Assembly: GCA_030524745.1 (NCBI GenBank)
Contig: JAUNGC010000014.1
Location: 1-64,000 of the forward strand
Direction: 5' to 3'
Length of the DNA: 64,000 bases
Source of the DNA: Eubacteriales bacterium
GTDB lineage: Bacteria; Bacillota; Clostridia; Lachnospirales; Lachnospiraceae
The notes beneath the pieces were generated by a model. It had not been told where the DNA came from. It ran no database searches and was given only the letters and a program-made list of their open reading frames with translations. Below, one piece after another: positions 52,077-59,796 of the stretch. Made by a program: the position numbers and the translations under genes. How positions within the stretch are numbered: position 1 is the stretch's first letter; each line of letters begins with the position of its first letter.

Positions 52077-52223
52077 TCAGGCGTATAAAGATTTTCCATA
52101 TTTAATCTTCCCGTAAATCTTCTGACATAACACAACCGGCAGGCTCACTGTAATGTAAATCGTCGGCACTCCGCCCAGAAGAACCATTAAGATGACCATA
52201 ATAATGCTTACAATATTTCCCAT
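52077..52223 (-). CDS. Small conserved membrane protein, 48 aa
   Basis: Begins MGNIVSIIMVILMVLLGGVP and continues TIYITVSLPVVLCQKIYGKI with a basic tail, i.e. two hydrophobic segments. GAGGG lies before the ATG at 52223; a longer frame to 52292 has no ribosome site. Small proteins of this pattern are widespread in clostridia; function unknown. Its place between the two-component genes and the metal ATPase operon does not fix a role. Confidence 0.6.
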   Translation of the reverse strand: MGNIVSIIMVILMVLLGGVPTIYITVSLPVVLCQKIYGKIKYGKSLYA

Positions 52224-52389
52224 AAATTCAACCCTCTTTCTGATACTTTCCTGAATTGATCGAAAAGATAATAGCATAATCTTTTCCCACAATCCACAAG
52301 AGGGACGGCATCTTAACCGCCGTTTAACGCGCGTCTTCTTTTTCTTAGCAGAAACTTAACCGTCAGCATCATTCATCACCGAATATATG

Positions 52390-52566
52390 CTATAACAATT
52401 CCAACAGCATCTTTACAATGATAAATATTGTAATTACCGCCCCGATTCCCGCCGTGATTCCATAAATTTTGCGGGACTCTTTGTCCCCCTTTTCCTTATG
52501 CAGGTAATAAATACCCGCACCTGAAATCAACACGCCGATTGCCAGACCGATCACATTAAAAATCAT
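52390..52566 (-). CDS. Small membrane protein downstream of metal ATPase
   Basis: A 58-aa protein with two membrane helices (MIFNVIGLAIGVLISGAGIY and ITAGIGAVITIFIIVKMLLE) separated by a charged loop (HKEKGDKESRK). Its ATG overlaps the ATPase stop (ATGA) and GGAGG sits 8 nt upstream, so it is translated with the pump. It may be a small accessory subunit of the efflux system; family not recognised. Confidence 0.6.
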   Translation of the reverse strand: MIFNVIGLAIGVLISGAGIYYLHKEKGDKESRKIYGITAGIGAVITIFIIVKMLLELL

Positions 52567-54443
52567 TTTCTTTTCCTCCATTTCAATAATAAAGCTGAAT
52601 TTATAATTACAAGCACAGAGCCTGCATTATGGACCAACGCGCCGACGACCGGATTGAGAATGCCTGTAATGGCCAGAATGATGGCCAGAAAATTGAGGCC
52701 CATGGAAAAGGTCAGATTGCATTTTATCGTTGTCATCATCCGTTTTGAAAGCGCCAGCAGGTGCGGCAATTCCTTCACCTCATCGTCCACCAGCACGATA
52801 TCTGCGGCGTCTACCGCGATATCGCTTCCGACTCCGCCCATGGCAATTCCCACATCAGCTTTTTTCAGGGCGGGCGCGTCATTAATGCCGTCCCCTATCA
52901 TACATACCGCTTCCCCGTTTTCCTGATAGCGGGCGATCCATTTCAATTTATCCTCCGGCAGACAATTCGCATGCACTTCTTCCACGCACAGCTTTTCCGC
53001 AATGGCTGCCGCCGCGTTCTCATGATCGCCTGTCAGTAAAACAGGCCGTACCTTTAAAGCCTGCAAACGCGCAAGCATCGCTGCGCTCTCCGGGCGAACC
53101 GTATCCGACAACACAATGTATCCGGCCAGAATCCGGTCGATGGCGATATAAATTACCGTGCAGCCCCGCTGCAAATGCCGTTCCGTTTCTTTTTCCGTTT
53201 TGTCCGTAAGTTCAATGCCGTTTTCCGCAAGCATTTTTACATTGCCCGCCAGAACGGTTTTATTTTCAATCACGGCCGATACACCCTGTCCGGGTATCAT
53301 CCGGAAACGCTCTGCCAAAAGCGGTTCTTTTTCTTCCTGTTCCCGGTAACTGCGAACGATCGCCTTGCCCAGCGGATGCTCGGATGAGCCTTCCGCAGCG
53401 GCGGCGAATCCATAGATTTCTTTGTCCGTATAAGACGAAAGGCTTCTGATCTCTGTCACCCGGGGCGTTCCGTAGGTCAGGGTCCCCGTTTTGTCAAAAG
53501 TGATTCCGGATACCTTCGCCAGCCGTTCCAGCGCATCCCCTTCCCGCACAAGAAAGCCATGCTTCGTGGCGTTGCCGATGGCCGCCATAATTGCGGTCGG
53601 CGTTGCCAGAACCAACGCGCAGGGACAAAACACCACCAAGATCGTGACGGCCCGGATAATCTGTCCGGAAAAGATCCAGGTCAGCGCCGCGGCGGACAGG
53701 GCAATCGCCACGATCCAGGTAGCCCACCGGTCAGCCAGGCCGACTATTTTTGCCTTTCCCGCATCTGCGGACTGCACAAGCCTGATCATGCGCTGTATGG
53801 AACTGTCCTCGCCAACCTTTGCCGCCCGCATCGTAAATGCGCCGAACTGATTGAGCGTACCGCTGGACACTTCATCCCCGGCCGTCTTATCTACCGGCAT
53901 GGACTCTCCGGTCATGACCGCCTGATTCACAGAAGTCTGCCCCGACAGGATAACGCCGTCAACCGGAACTGTCTCGCCGGGAAGAACGCGCACCACATCT
54001 CCCACTTCAACCGCCATGGCGGAAACGATTTCTTCCGCATTGCCCCGCAGAACTCTCGCTGTCTGCGGCGTCAGACGTACCAGCTTTTCAATACCCGCTC
54101 TCGCTTTAGCGACGGTCAGATCTTCCAGCAGCGCCCCGAGCTGCATAATAAAAGCCACCTCGCCCGCCGCAAAATCTTCCCCGATGCAGACGGACGCGAT
54201 CAGCGCCAGCGATACGAGAACATCCGCCTTGATATCAAACGCCGTAACGAGGCCGATTACCGCTTCCAGAACAATGGGGATTCCGCACAGCACAATGGAA
54301 ATCCAGGCGGCATCAAAGGGCAGCCGTACCAGATCAAAAATACTCACGATCAGCGCGATCCCTGATATGGCCAGCAGCGTAATATCCTTCTTCGTACCGC
54401 CCAGTTCCAGAAACCTCTCCATTTTTTCTATTACATGCTTCAT
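52563..54443 (-). CDS. Heavy-metal P1B-type ATPase
   Basis: A 626-aa metal efflux pump without an N-terminal metal-binding domain. Elements in order: membrane helices, TGES actuator loop (AVMTGESMPVDK), metal-site CPC in VVFCPCALVLATPTAIM, phospho-Asp DKTGTLTYG, HP motif SSEHPLGKAI and hinge MIGDGINDAPALKKADVGIA. Membrane helix 8 residues near the C-terminus (NLTFSMGLNFLAIILAITGI) do not clearly mark Zn/Cd or Cu type. It sits under a CsoR-type operator and its regulator gene lies upstream, suggesting copper or nickel/cobalt; the metal is uncertain. Confidence 0.88.
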   Translation of the reverse strand: MKHVIEKMERFLELGGTKKDITLLAISGIALIVSIFDLVRLPFDAAWISIVLCGIPIVLEAVIGLVTAFDIKADVLVSLALIASVCIGEDFAAGEVAFIMQLGALLEDLTVAKARAGIEKLVRLTPQTARVLRGNAEEIVSAMAVEVGDVVRVLPGETVPVDGVILSGQTSVNQAVMTGESMPVDKTAGDEVSSGTLNQFGAFTMRAAKVGEDSSIQRMIRLVQSADAGKAKIVGLADRWATWIVAIALSAAALTWIFSGQIIRAVTILVVFCPCALVLATPTAIMAAIGNATKHGFLVREGDALERLAKVSGITFDKTGTLTYGTPRVTEIRSLSSYTDKEIYGFAAAAEGSSEHPLGKAIVRSYREQEEKEPLLAERFRMIPGQGVSAVIENKTVLAGNVKMLAENGIELTDKTEKETERHLQRGCTVIYIAIDRILAGYIVLSDTVRPESAAMLARLQALKVRPVLLTGDHENAAAAIAEKLCVEEVHANCLPEDKLKWIARYQENGEAVCMIGDGINDAPALKKADVGIAMGGVGSDIAVDAADIVLVDDEVKELPHLLALSKRMMTTIKCNLTFSMGLNFLAIILAITGILNPVVGALVHNAGSVLVIINSALLLKWRKRK

Positions 54444-54456
54444 AAGTTCCTCCTAT

Positions 54457-54507
54457 ATACCCTTAGGGGTATGGGCATATAATACCATGGGGGTATGGGT
54501 TTGTCAA
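54457..54507 (-). promoter_or_regulatory. Metal ATPase promoter with CsoR-type operators
   Basis: Minus-strand TTGACA (54502-54507), 17 bp, TATTAT (54479-54484). Two similar G-tract palindromes overlap it: ATACCATGGGGGTAT (54482-54496, in the spacer) and ATACCCTTAGGGGTAT (54457-54472, around the start). Same motif occurs before csoR. Repressor binding here would block RNA polymerase. Confidence 0.8.
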
Positions 54508-54515
54508 CGTCATAA

Positions 54516-54653
54516 GAGAATCCTGCTTTGCAGGATTCTCGCGTTGCGCGCGGTTGCCATCAGGCAACTTTTTCCTTTCCGCGCGCATGCGCATCCCCCG
54601 GAGGGCTTTTTATGCGATAGGAAATCCGGAGGAATTTCCTATCGCATAAAAAG
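54516..54653. repeat. Cluster of three hairpins
   Basis: Three inverted repeats in one 140-bp gap. GAGAATCCTGC-ttt-GCAGGATTCTC (54516-54540). A nested pair: GCGCGCGG ... CCGCGCGC (54546-54586) enclosing GTTGCC-atca-GGCAAC and TTTTT. A 20-bp perfect repeat with an 8-nt loop (54606-54625 and 54634-54653, CTTTTTATGCGATAGGAAAT and its complement). They lie between the csoR terminator and the ATPase promoter. Confidence 0.75.
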
Positions 54654-54712
54654 AAAACCATTGTAAAGCTTTGAACAGTTCAAATCCCAAAACTGTCCGC
54701 CTTACAACGGTT
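54645..54712 (-). terminator. csoR terminator
   Basis: On the minus strand AACCGTTGTAAGG pairs with CTTTACAATGGTT, with an inner ACAGTT/AACTGT stem, followed by TTTCTTTTT. Confidence 0.65.
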
Positions 54713-54745
54713 CTCTGATTTTTACAAACAAATTCTCAGTTCCTT

Positions 54746-55021
54746 TCAGCCCATATTGGAGAAGCGTTCCACCGCTTTTGTAAAGTTTTCGATCGTTTTA
54801 TCCGCGTCTCCATGCTCCAGGCCGTCTTTCACGCAATGCCTGATATGCCCTTCCAGCACGACCTGTCCGCATTTATGTAGCGCGGACTTGGCGGCGTTTA
54901 GCTGTGCAAGAATGTCCTCGCACGGCACGTCTTCATCAATCATCCTGTCGATAGCCTGTACCTGTCCGATTATCTTTTTCAATCTCCGATGCAGATTTTC
55001 CGAATCCATACATTGTATCAT
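54746..55021 (-). CDS. csoR: CsoR/RcnR-family metal-sensing repressor
   Basis: A 91-aa all-helical repressor of the DUF156 family. LHRRLKKIIGQVQAIDRMID and EDVPCEDILAQLNAAKSALH carry the first metal-site Cys; LEGHIRHCVKDGL carries His and Cys of the x-x-H-x3-C pattern that marks Cu(I)-type CsoR. Metal binding would release DNA. GAGGTG precedes the ATG at 55021. It faces the pump gene in the same orientation and both promoters carry matching operators. Confidence 0.88.
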   Translation of the reverse strand: MIQCMDSENLHRRLKKIIGQVQAIDRMIDEDVPCEDILAQLNAAKSALHKCGQVVLEGHIRHCVKDGLEHGDADKTIENFTKAVERFSNMG

Positions 55022-55035
55022 AATCTCACCTCTCT

Positions 55036-55086
55036 ATACCGTAAGGGGTATGTGTACATTATAGAGAGATTCGGCCTGCCTGTCAA
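55036..55086 (-). promoter_or_regulatory. csoR promoter and operator
   Basis: Minus-strand TTGACA (55081-55086), 17 bp, TATAAT (55058-55063), with ATACCGTAAGGGGTAT (55036-55051) just downstream of the -10, matching the operators before the ATPase. This indicates autoregulation. Confidence 0.8.
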
Positions 55087-55087
55087 C

Positions 55088-55906
55088 TCACCGGATCTCA
55101 TTGTTTTGCGATTCCTTTTCCTGATCCGATTCCATCCCGCAGCACCGTCTGACTTCCCTGACCCATTCTTCCGGATGGCACACCAGCAGTTCTTCGTGCT
55201 GCATCTCATGACGGCGGATATCGGGATTTTTAAAATGCTGCCGGTAGCGTTTTTCATATTGCTCTCCCATCTTCACCGCATAGAAGCAGTGGATTGCGGT
55301 TCCTTCCACAGAAATTTCATTTTCCAGCGGGGTAACCAGATCGGAATAAAACTGATTGCGGATACTTTCCTTTCTGACAAAGGCCATGTCCGAATTGCCC
55401 ACGCCAAACATTTTCAGCATCTGATCCATATAGGCCCGTTCTGTGAGCGCTTTCTTTTCCAGTCGCTTCTGCATCCAGCCGGGCAGCTTTCCTTTTTGAA
55501 ATATTCCATAAAGCGCCTTTGAGATCAGCCATGTCTGAAGCTTTGCCGAAATGCCGCTGCCCTGATCCAGATCGGAACTTCCCAGAATCCCGTGTTCCAT
55601 ATGAATCTTTCCCCGCTGTGCCAAAAGTCCCACAAAAGAACCGCCCATGGAACAGCCGTAAGCGGCGCAGATGTGCCCGTCAAAATGTTTCTGTATGTAA
55701 TCCTCTATTTTCCCGGCTTCCGTCATCATGTCCGGAAAGACGCTGTTCTCCGTCTCATCAAAGCCGTCGTAGGATACGCAGACCACCTCGAAGTCCCGCT
55801 CAAGCAGTCCGATTACCCCGTCAAAATTGCGCTTCCAATGACAGCAGGTGCCGGGCAGCAACATAATCACCGGTTTTCCTTTTTCCCCGAATGTATAAAA
55901 CTTCAT
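55088..55906 (-). CDS. Alpha/beta hydrolase
   Basis: A 272-aa hydrolase. Oxyanion segment PVIMLLPGTCCHWKRNF, nucleophile elbow GCSMGGSFVGLLAQ (GxSxG with GCSMG) near residue 97, and catalytic His late in the protein (MQHEELLVCHPEEWVREVRR). Cytoplasmic; substrate unknown. GAGGGAAG precedes the ATG. Its stop is only 1-2 nt from the csoR -35, so csoR transcription starts where this gene ends. Confidence 0.8.
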   Translation of the reverse strand: MKFYTFGEKGKPVIMLLPGTCCHWKRNFDGVIGLLERDFEVVCVSYDGFDETENSVFPDMMTEAGKIEDYIQKHFDGHICAAYGCSMGGSFVGLLAQRGKIHMEHGILGSSDLDQGSGISAKLQTWLISKALYGIFQKGKLPGWMQKRLEKKALTERAYMDQMLKMFGVGNSDMAFVRKESIRNQFYSDLVTPLENEISVEGTAIHCFYAVKMGEQYEKRYRQHFKNPDIRRHEMQHEELLVCHPEEWVREVRRCCGMESDQEKESQNNEIR

Positions 55907-56017
55907 TTTCTTCCCTCTTCTTCCTCATATCCGCTTTTCCATGTGTTAGCTATAACTAACACGTATTTTAAAAAAATCCGGATGCTTTATAAAAAGCTTC
56001 CGGACTTTTCATATGCG

Positions 56018-56091
56018 TAGCGAGAGGGGGACTTGAACCCTCGACACCACGGGTATGAACCGTGTGCTCTAGCCAGCTGAGCTATCTCGCC
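56018..56091 (-). tRNA. tRNA-Met(CAT), elongator type
   Basis: 74-nt cloverleaf: acceptor GGCGAGA/TCTCGCT, D arm TAGCTCAGCTGGCTAGAGC, anticodon loop TTCATAC (CAT), discriminator A. The T stem pairs GAGGG with CCCCC, with an A-C mismatch. Lacks initiator features. Separated by 9 nt from the tRNA-Val gene upstream on the same strand. Confidence 0.9.
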
Positions 56092-56100
56092 AAGGTGATA

Positions 56101-56173
56101 TGGGGCCTACAGGGCTCGAACCTGTGACCCTCTGCTTGTAAGGCAGATGCTCTCCCAGCTGAGCTAAGACCCC
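56101..56173 (-). tRNA. tRNA-Val(TAC)
   Basis: 73-nt cloverleaf: acceptor GGGGTCT/AGGCCCC, D arm TAGCTCAGCTGGGAGAGC, anticodon loop CTTACAA (anticodon TAC), T arm CAGGTTCGAGCCCTG, discriminator A. First gene of a two-tRNA transcript. The remaining gap to the protease gene shows only AT-rich, T-run sequence. Confidence 0.93.
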
Positions 56174-56352
56174 GTATCTGTTTGCCGCTCATTTGCGACT
56201 GCTTGATTAGTATACAAAAATCATCAAAAAAAGTCAAGCTGTTTTTTTAAAAAAGCTAAAACTTTTTCTCTCCCCTTTTTCTCTGATCTGCTGCCGCCAT
56301 CCCGCGCCGCCTTCTTCCGTAACCGCCGGAAACTGGATTCAGGGAACAGGAT

Positions 56353-57204
56353 TCAGGCCGCCGCATCCTGCTGCATGGCCAGTTCCGTCAGCCAGATCGT
56401 GAATTCTGACAGAATATCCTGATACGGCACCGCCCAGCAGGTTCCGTAAGTATCTCCGCCTGAAATATTGCCGATCCAGATTCCTTCCATAGTATACAAT
56501 GCCGCGCCGCTGGAACCATAACTCACTGTGGAATAAAACTGCAGCACATTCTGCGCAGGATTGTTGGGATACACGACGCTGTACTGGTCGAGAATGCCTG
56601 CGAACACTTCTTCATTGGGCTTTTGGGAAGCATTCAGCACAAACAGCACATCTCCCTGCGCTGTTCCCAGCGCTTCCGCATCCGCCCCCGCTGCCGGAGA
56701 GATCGCATTCAGCGTTTCCCCGCTCAAAACCGCTCTGCTCACCAGCAAAAATCCAACGTCCTTTGCCTCATTTCTGTAGGCGATAAACGCCTCATGCCGC
56801 GCGCCGTCCGCAAACTCCACAACCGTGTGCTCCCTTTTGAGACAATGCGCGGCGGTTGCGATATACACCATGTTTTCATCCATTGCCAGAATGACGCCGC
56901 TTCCCACGCTTTCATATACAATTCCCAAAGAATCCGCGTCGCTGTAATTGTTCACTTTCACATTATGTCCGTAGGTCGCGGGCGCTAAAGCGTCCACCGT
57001 TTCCTGCCAGACGGCGGTCATCGCCGTCACCTGCTGTAAAAGCGCATCCTTTTCTCCCTGCGCCTCCTTTGTTCCGTAATGCGGCGCTGCAAATTCCCGA
57101 ACAATATTTTGACTTACGCCGTCTCCATCCGGCGCCGCAAATGCAGTCACCGGCGTACCTATCATGCAAAGCGCCAATAAAAATGCTCCGATTTTTTTCT
57201 TCAT
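56353..57204 (-). CDS. Secreted trypsin-like serine protease
   Basis: A 283-aa exported protease of the chymotrypsin/HtrA fold. Signal peptide MKKKIGAFLLALCMIGTPVT with AFAA cleavage site. Catalytic triad: His in YIATAAHCLK (~residue 120), Asp in NEAKDVGFLLV, Ser in YSTVSYGSSGAALYTME. There is no PDZ domain. A weak GGCGG-type ribosome site precedes it. It may process surface proteins or act in quality control; the target is unknown. Confidence 0.8.
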   Translation of the reverse strand: MKKKIGAFLLALCMIGTPVTAFAAPDGDGVSQNIVREFAAPHYGTKEAQGEKDALLQQVTAMTAVWQETVDALAPATYGHNVKVNNYSDADSLGIVYESVGSGVILAMDENMVYIATAAHCLKREHTVVEFADGARHEAFIAYRNEAKDVGFLLVSRAVLSGETLNAISPAAGADAEALGTAQGDVLFVLNASQKPNEEVFAGILDQYSVVYPNNPAQNVLQFYSTVSYGSSGAALYTMEGIWIGNISGGDTYGTCWAVPYQDILSEFTIWLTELAMQQDAAA

Positions 57205-57377
57205 TTTCCGCCTCCGCTGCCTTCTGTTTCTGCTATACAGTATAGCTTACTGTCACTTTCTAAACAAGTCTTACTTTTAATGTTTGAAAAAAACAAATTT
57301 CATTGTATACTATACATACGGTTTTCTTTTATGAACTTTTAAAAAGGCCGTCATTTTATCTCAGAGAGGTCCAATTT

Positions 57378-59315
57378 ATGCAAAAAAAACCAAATCTTAT
57401 ATGGATTCCGTATCTTTGCATCCTGGTTTTCTTCGTGCTTTCCCTCATTTTGATTTATCGTATCCCAACCAGGCAGGAGTTATCCATAGAATTACAATAC
57501 GGCAGCGCCGACGAAGACATTCTGGCCCAGCTTTTCTGGGGAGAAAACGGCGCGCTTTCCGCCGACCGCTGTTCTGACGGATACCGCACCGGCAGCGTCG
57601 TATTCTTTGATCTTCCGCAGGCTCCGTCCGGGTTCAGAATGCTGCGCATCGATCCGTCCAATACCGATTCCGTATATAGCATTACCCGCGTTATTTTCCG
57701 TTTAAATGAAGAGGAATTTTATTCCATGGGCGCTGAAAAAATCATGGCGGACTTCACGCCTGTGAACGCTGATGTCTCCCTCTCCGGAGAGGAATTGACT
57801 GTCATCCCGCACAATACGGACAGCGGCCTCTTGATTGACAGCCAGGATCTGAACCGGCGCGCAGTCGAAGCATCTGACGCCCTGCGCACTCTGCAGATAA
57901 GGCAGCGCTTCTTTTTGTTGCTTTTTCTGACTGTTTTCCTCATTCTTCCGGTACATTTTGCAAAACCTCTGAAAAACTGGCTGATTTCCCTGTTTTCCAG
58001 AGATGAAAACGGGCGTTTCGATTTTCTCACCCTGTTTGCCGTCGCGGTAATGGCAGGCGCAATGCTCGTCGTAATCGTGATCGGACTTTTCAGCGAACTG
58101 GGACTTCATCCTGACGAATGGGACGTCAAAAAATGTCTGGATTACGGCATGACGCACTTTTTGCCGCCTGATATGCGGGATCCTGAGGTGGCCAGCACTT
58201 ATAGCGGTTATGGTTATACAAAACTGATAAACTACACCTGGTATTTCTTCCTTGCCGGCAAAATTGCCCTGCCCTTTCAGAAGATGTTTTATTCCATACA
58301 GTATTACCGCATTCCAAATATTCTCCTGTTCACGGCCCTCGCAATTTTTCTGGTCCGCAACATAAAAAAACGTCCCTGGCTCATGATCGCTTTCGGCATC
58401 TGCGTTCAGGCATGGTATATTTTCTGTTATACAACGGCAGACGCCCTGGATTTTTCGCTTTCTCTGCTGATAATTTATGAACTGGCAACAGAGAATAGTC
58501 TGCTTTACCGGACCGTATCTGCCAGAAAGATCACCCGCCGCAACCTGCCCGCCTTTTTGCTTTTGGGCATTTTATTCGGCATGATCGCGTTGGGCAAACC
58601 CAATTATCTTGCCGTTCTTGCGCTGGCCTTTTTCGTTCTTCTCTATAAACTGATCCGTGAAAAAGACAAAGGAAGCCGCAAAAACCTGTGGCGCAACTAT
58701 TGGCTGATTATCGCCGTATTCCTCATCGTTTTTCTCACCCGCGCCAGCTTCGACCTCATACATTACGGCTTTGACAAAGCTGCGGTGAAAGAGGAGATGT
58801 CCCTGATATACTCCGATCCGGACAAGAACCCGGCAACTCCGATAGAGGAACAATGTCCTTCCTATCATATGATGTCAAAGGGCGCTTCTCTCGCGGATGT
58901 ATTCAGAGAAAATCCCAAATGGTTTTCCATGAGTTATCAAAGTTTTTGCGGAATTTGCGCGCCTTCCGATACAAATATATGGTATTATATATTTATGGGA
59001 ATTTTCTATGCCGCTCTTTTCCTCGGTATCGGAATCGTCGCGTTCCGGCAAAAGGACAATTACTGGGGCAGAGTGGAATTCATAACCGGAACGGTTCTCA
59101 TGCTCTGCGGGCTCGGTGCGTCGGTCATTAACTCCTACGTCATTGATTCACAGGCGCAGGGCCGTTATCTGCTTCCCATGATCCTCATTGCCGGATATCT
59201 TGCCAGCCGCACCCCGCAGTTATTTGAAAAATGGTATTACCGGGCGCTGCTCATTGCCGCCGGCGTACTGTCCGTGGCTTATTTCGGACTTGTCGGAGTG
59301 CCGATGTTCCTGTAA
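57378..59315 (+). CDS. Polytopic membrane glycosyltransferase-like protein
   Basis: A 645-aa integral membrane protein with about 11 predicted helices. One N-terminal helix (LIWIPYLCILVFFVLSLILI), an extracellular domain of ~150 residues, then a bundle starting RFFLLLFLTVFLILPVHFAK. The first large loop holds GLHPDEWDVKKCLDYGMTHF, an acidic motif typical of GT-C lipid-linked-sugar transferases (DUF2142/PMT-like). It likely transfers sugars from lipid carriers to surface polymers. GAGAGGT before the ATG sets the start. Monocistronic or with the small gene downstream. Confidence 0.72.
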   Translation: MQKKPNLIWIPYLCILVFFVLSLILIYRIPTRQELSIELQYGSADEDILAQLFWGENGALSADRCSDGYRTGSVVFFDLPQAPSGFRMLRIDPSNTDSVYSITRVIFRLNEEEFYSMGAEKIMADFTPVNADVSLSGEELTVIPHNTDSGLLIDSQDLNRRAVEASDALRTLQIRQRFFLLLFLTVFLILPVHFAKPLKNWLISLFSRDENGRFDFLTLFAVAVMAGAMLVVIVIGLFSELGLHPDEWDVKKCLDYGMTHFLPPDMRDPEVASTYSGYGYTKLINYTWYFFLAGKIALPFQKMFYSIQYYRIPNILLFTALAIFLVRNIKKRPWLMIAFGICVQAWYIFCYTTADALDFSLSLLIIYELATENSLLYRTVSARKITRRNLPAFLLLGILFGMIALGKPNYLAVLALAFFVLLYKLIREKDKGSRKNLWRNYWLIIAVFLIVFLTRASFDLIHYGFDKAAVKEEMSLIYSDPDKNPATPIEEQCPSYHMMSKGASLADVFRENPKWFSMSYQSFCGICAPSDTNIWYYIFMGIFYAALFLGIGIVAFRQKDNYWGRVEFITGTVLMLCGLGASVINSYVIDSQAQGRYLLPMILIAGYLASRTPQLFEKWYYRALLIAAGVLSVAYFGLVGVPMFL

Positions 59316-59382
59316 ATCCGCTCCGGCGCCCGCAGTCGTCGCGCCGGTATAAAAATGCCCGGATATCGTTTCAGGAGGAATT

Positions 59383-59661
59383 ATGATTGATCCCAATATC
59401 ATTCACTTAAATTATATCAAAAAAGAACCCCAATCCGGCAGCTACCAGGGCATGCGCTATTTATTCTCCAAGGGAAAAAATGAGGAAGGCGACTGCTTAA
59501 ACGTCACCATATGGCCTGAACCGCTCTGTTTTGTCAAAACGCCGGCGGATCAAAAAGAAACCGTCCAGTTTCCTCTCACAATCGAGGGAAAAGACGATGC
59601 TGTAGAATGGCTCAACGAACAATACGAATTGCAGAAAGAACGCTGGGAAAAACGACAGTGA
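59383..59661 (+). CDS. Conserved hypothetical protein, 92 aa
   Basis: A soluble 92-aa protein: MIDPNIIHLNYIKKEPQSGS then YQGMRYLFSKGKNEEGDCLN, ending in an acidic/basic helix (WLNEQYELQKERWEKRQ). AGGAGGAATT precedes the ATG. It resembles short conserved clostridial proteins of unknown function; no motif identifies it. It ends just upstream of a long hairpin and converges on argS. Confidence 0.65.
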   Translation: MIDPNIIHLNYIKKEPQSGSYQGMRYLFSKGKNEEGDCLNVTIWPEPLCFVKTPADQKETVQFPLTIEGKDDAVEWLNEQYELQKERWEKRQ

Positions 59662-59736
59662 GCAGTGCGGTCGCCTGGGAACGGGGGTTTTGGCGTTTCC
59701 GGAGTGGCAAGAGGACGAAGCCCGGGCAGTTCTCCG

Positions 59737-59795
59737 GCACGAAACTTAGAAGTTCTTAGCGCGGCACTGCCGCGCTTTAGAACTTCTTTTCGTGC
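59737..59795. repeat. 59-bp hairpin before argS stop
   Basis: Near-perfect inverted repeat of three stacked stems: GCACGAAA/TTTCGTGC, AGAAGTTCT/AGAACTTCT and AGCGCGGCA/TGCCGCGCT, 26 bp in all with a 1-nt loop. It lies at the convergence of the 92-aa gene and argS and has no U-run. Confidence 0.8.
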
Positions 59796-59796
59796 T

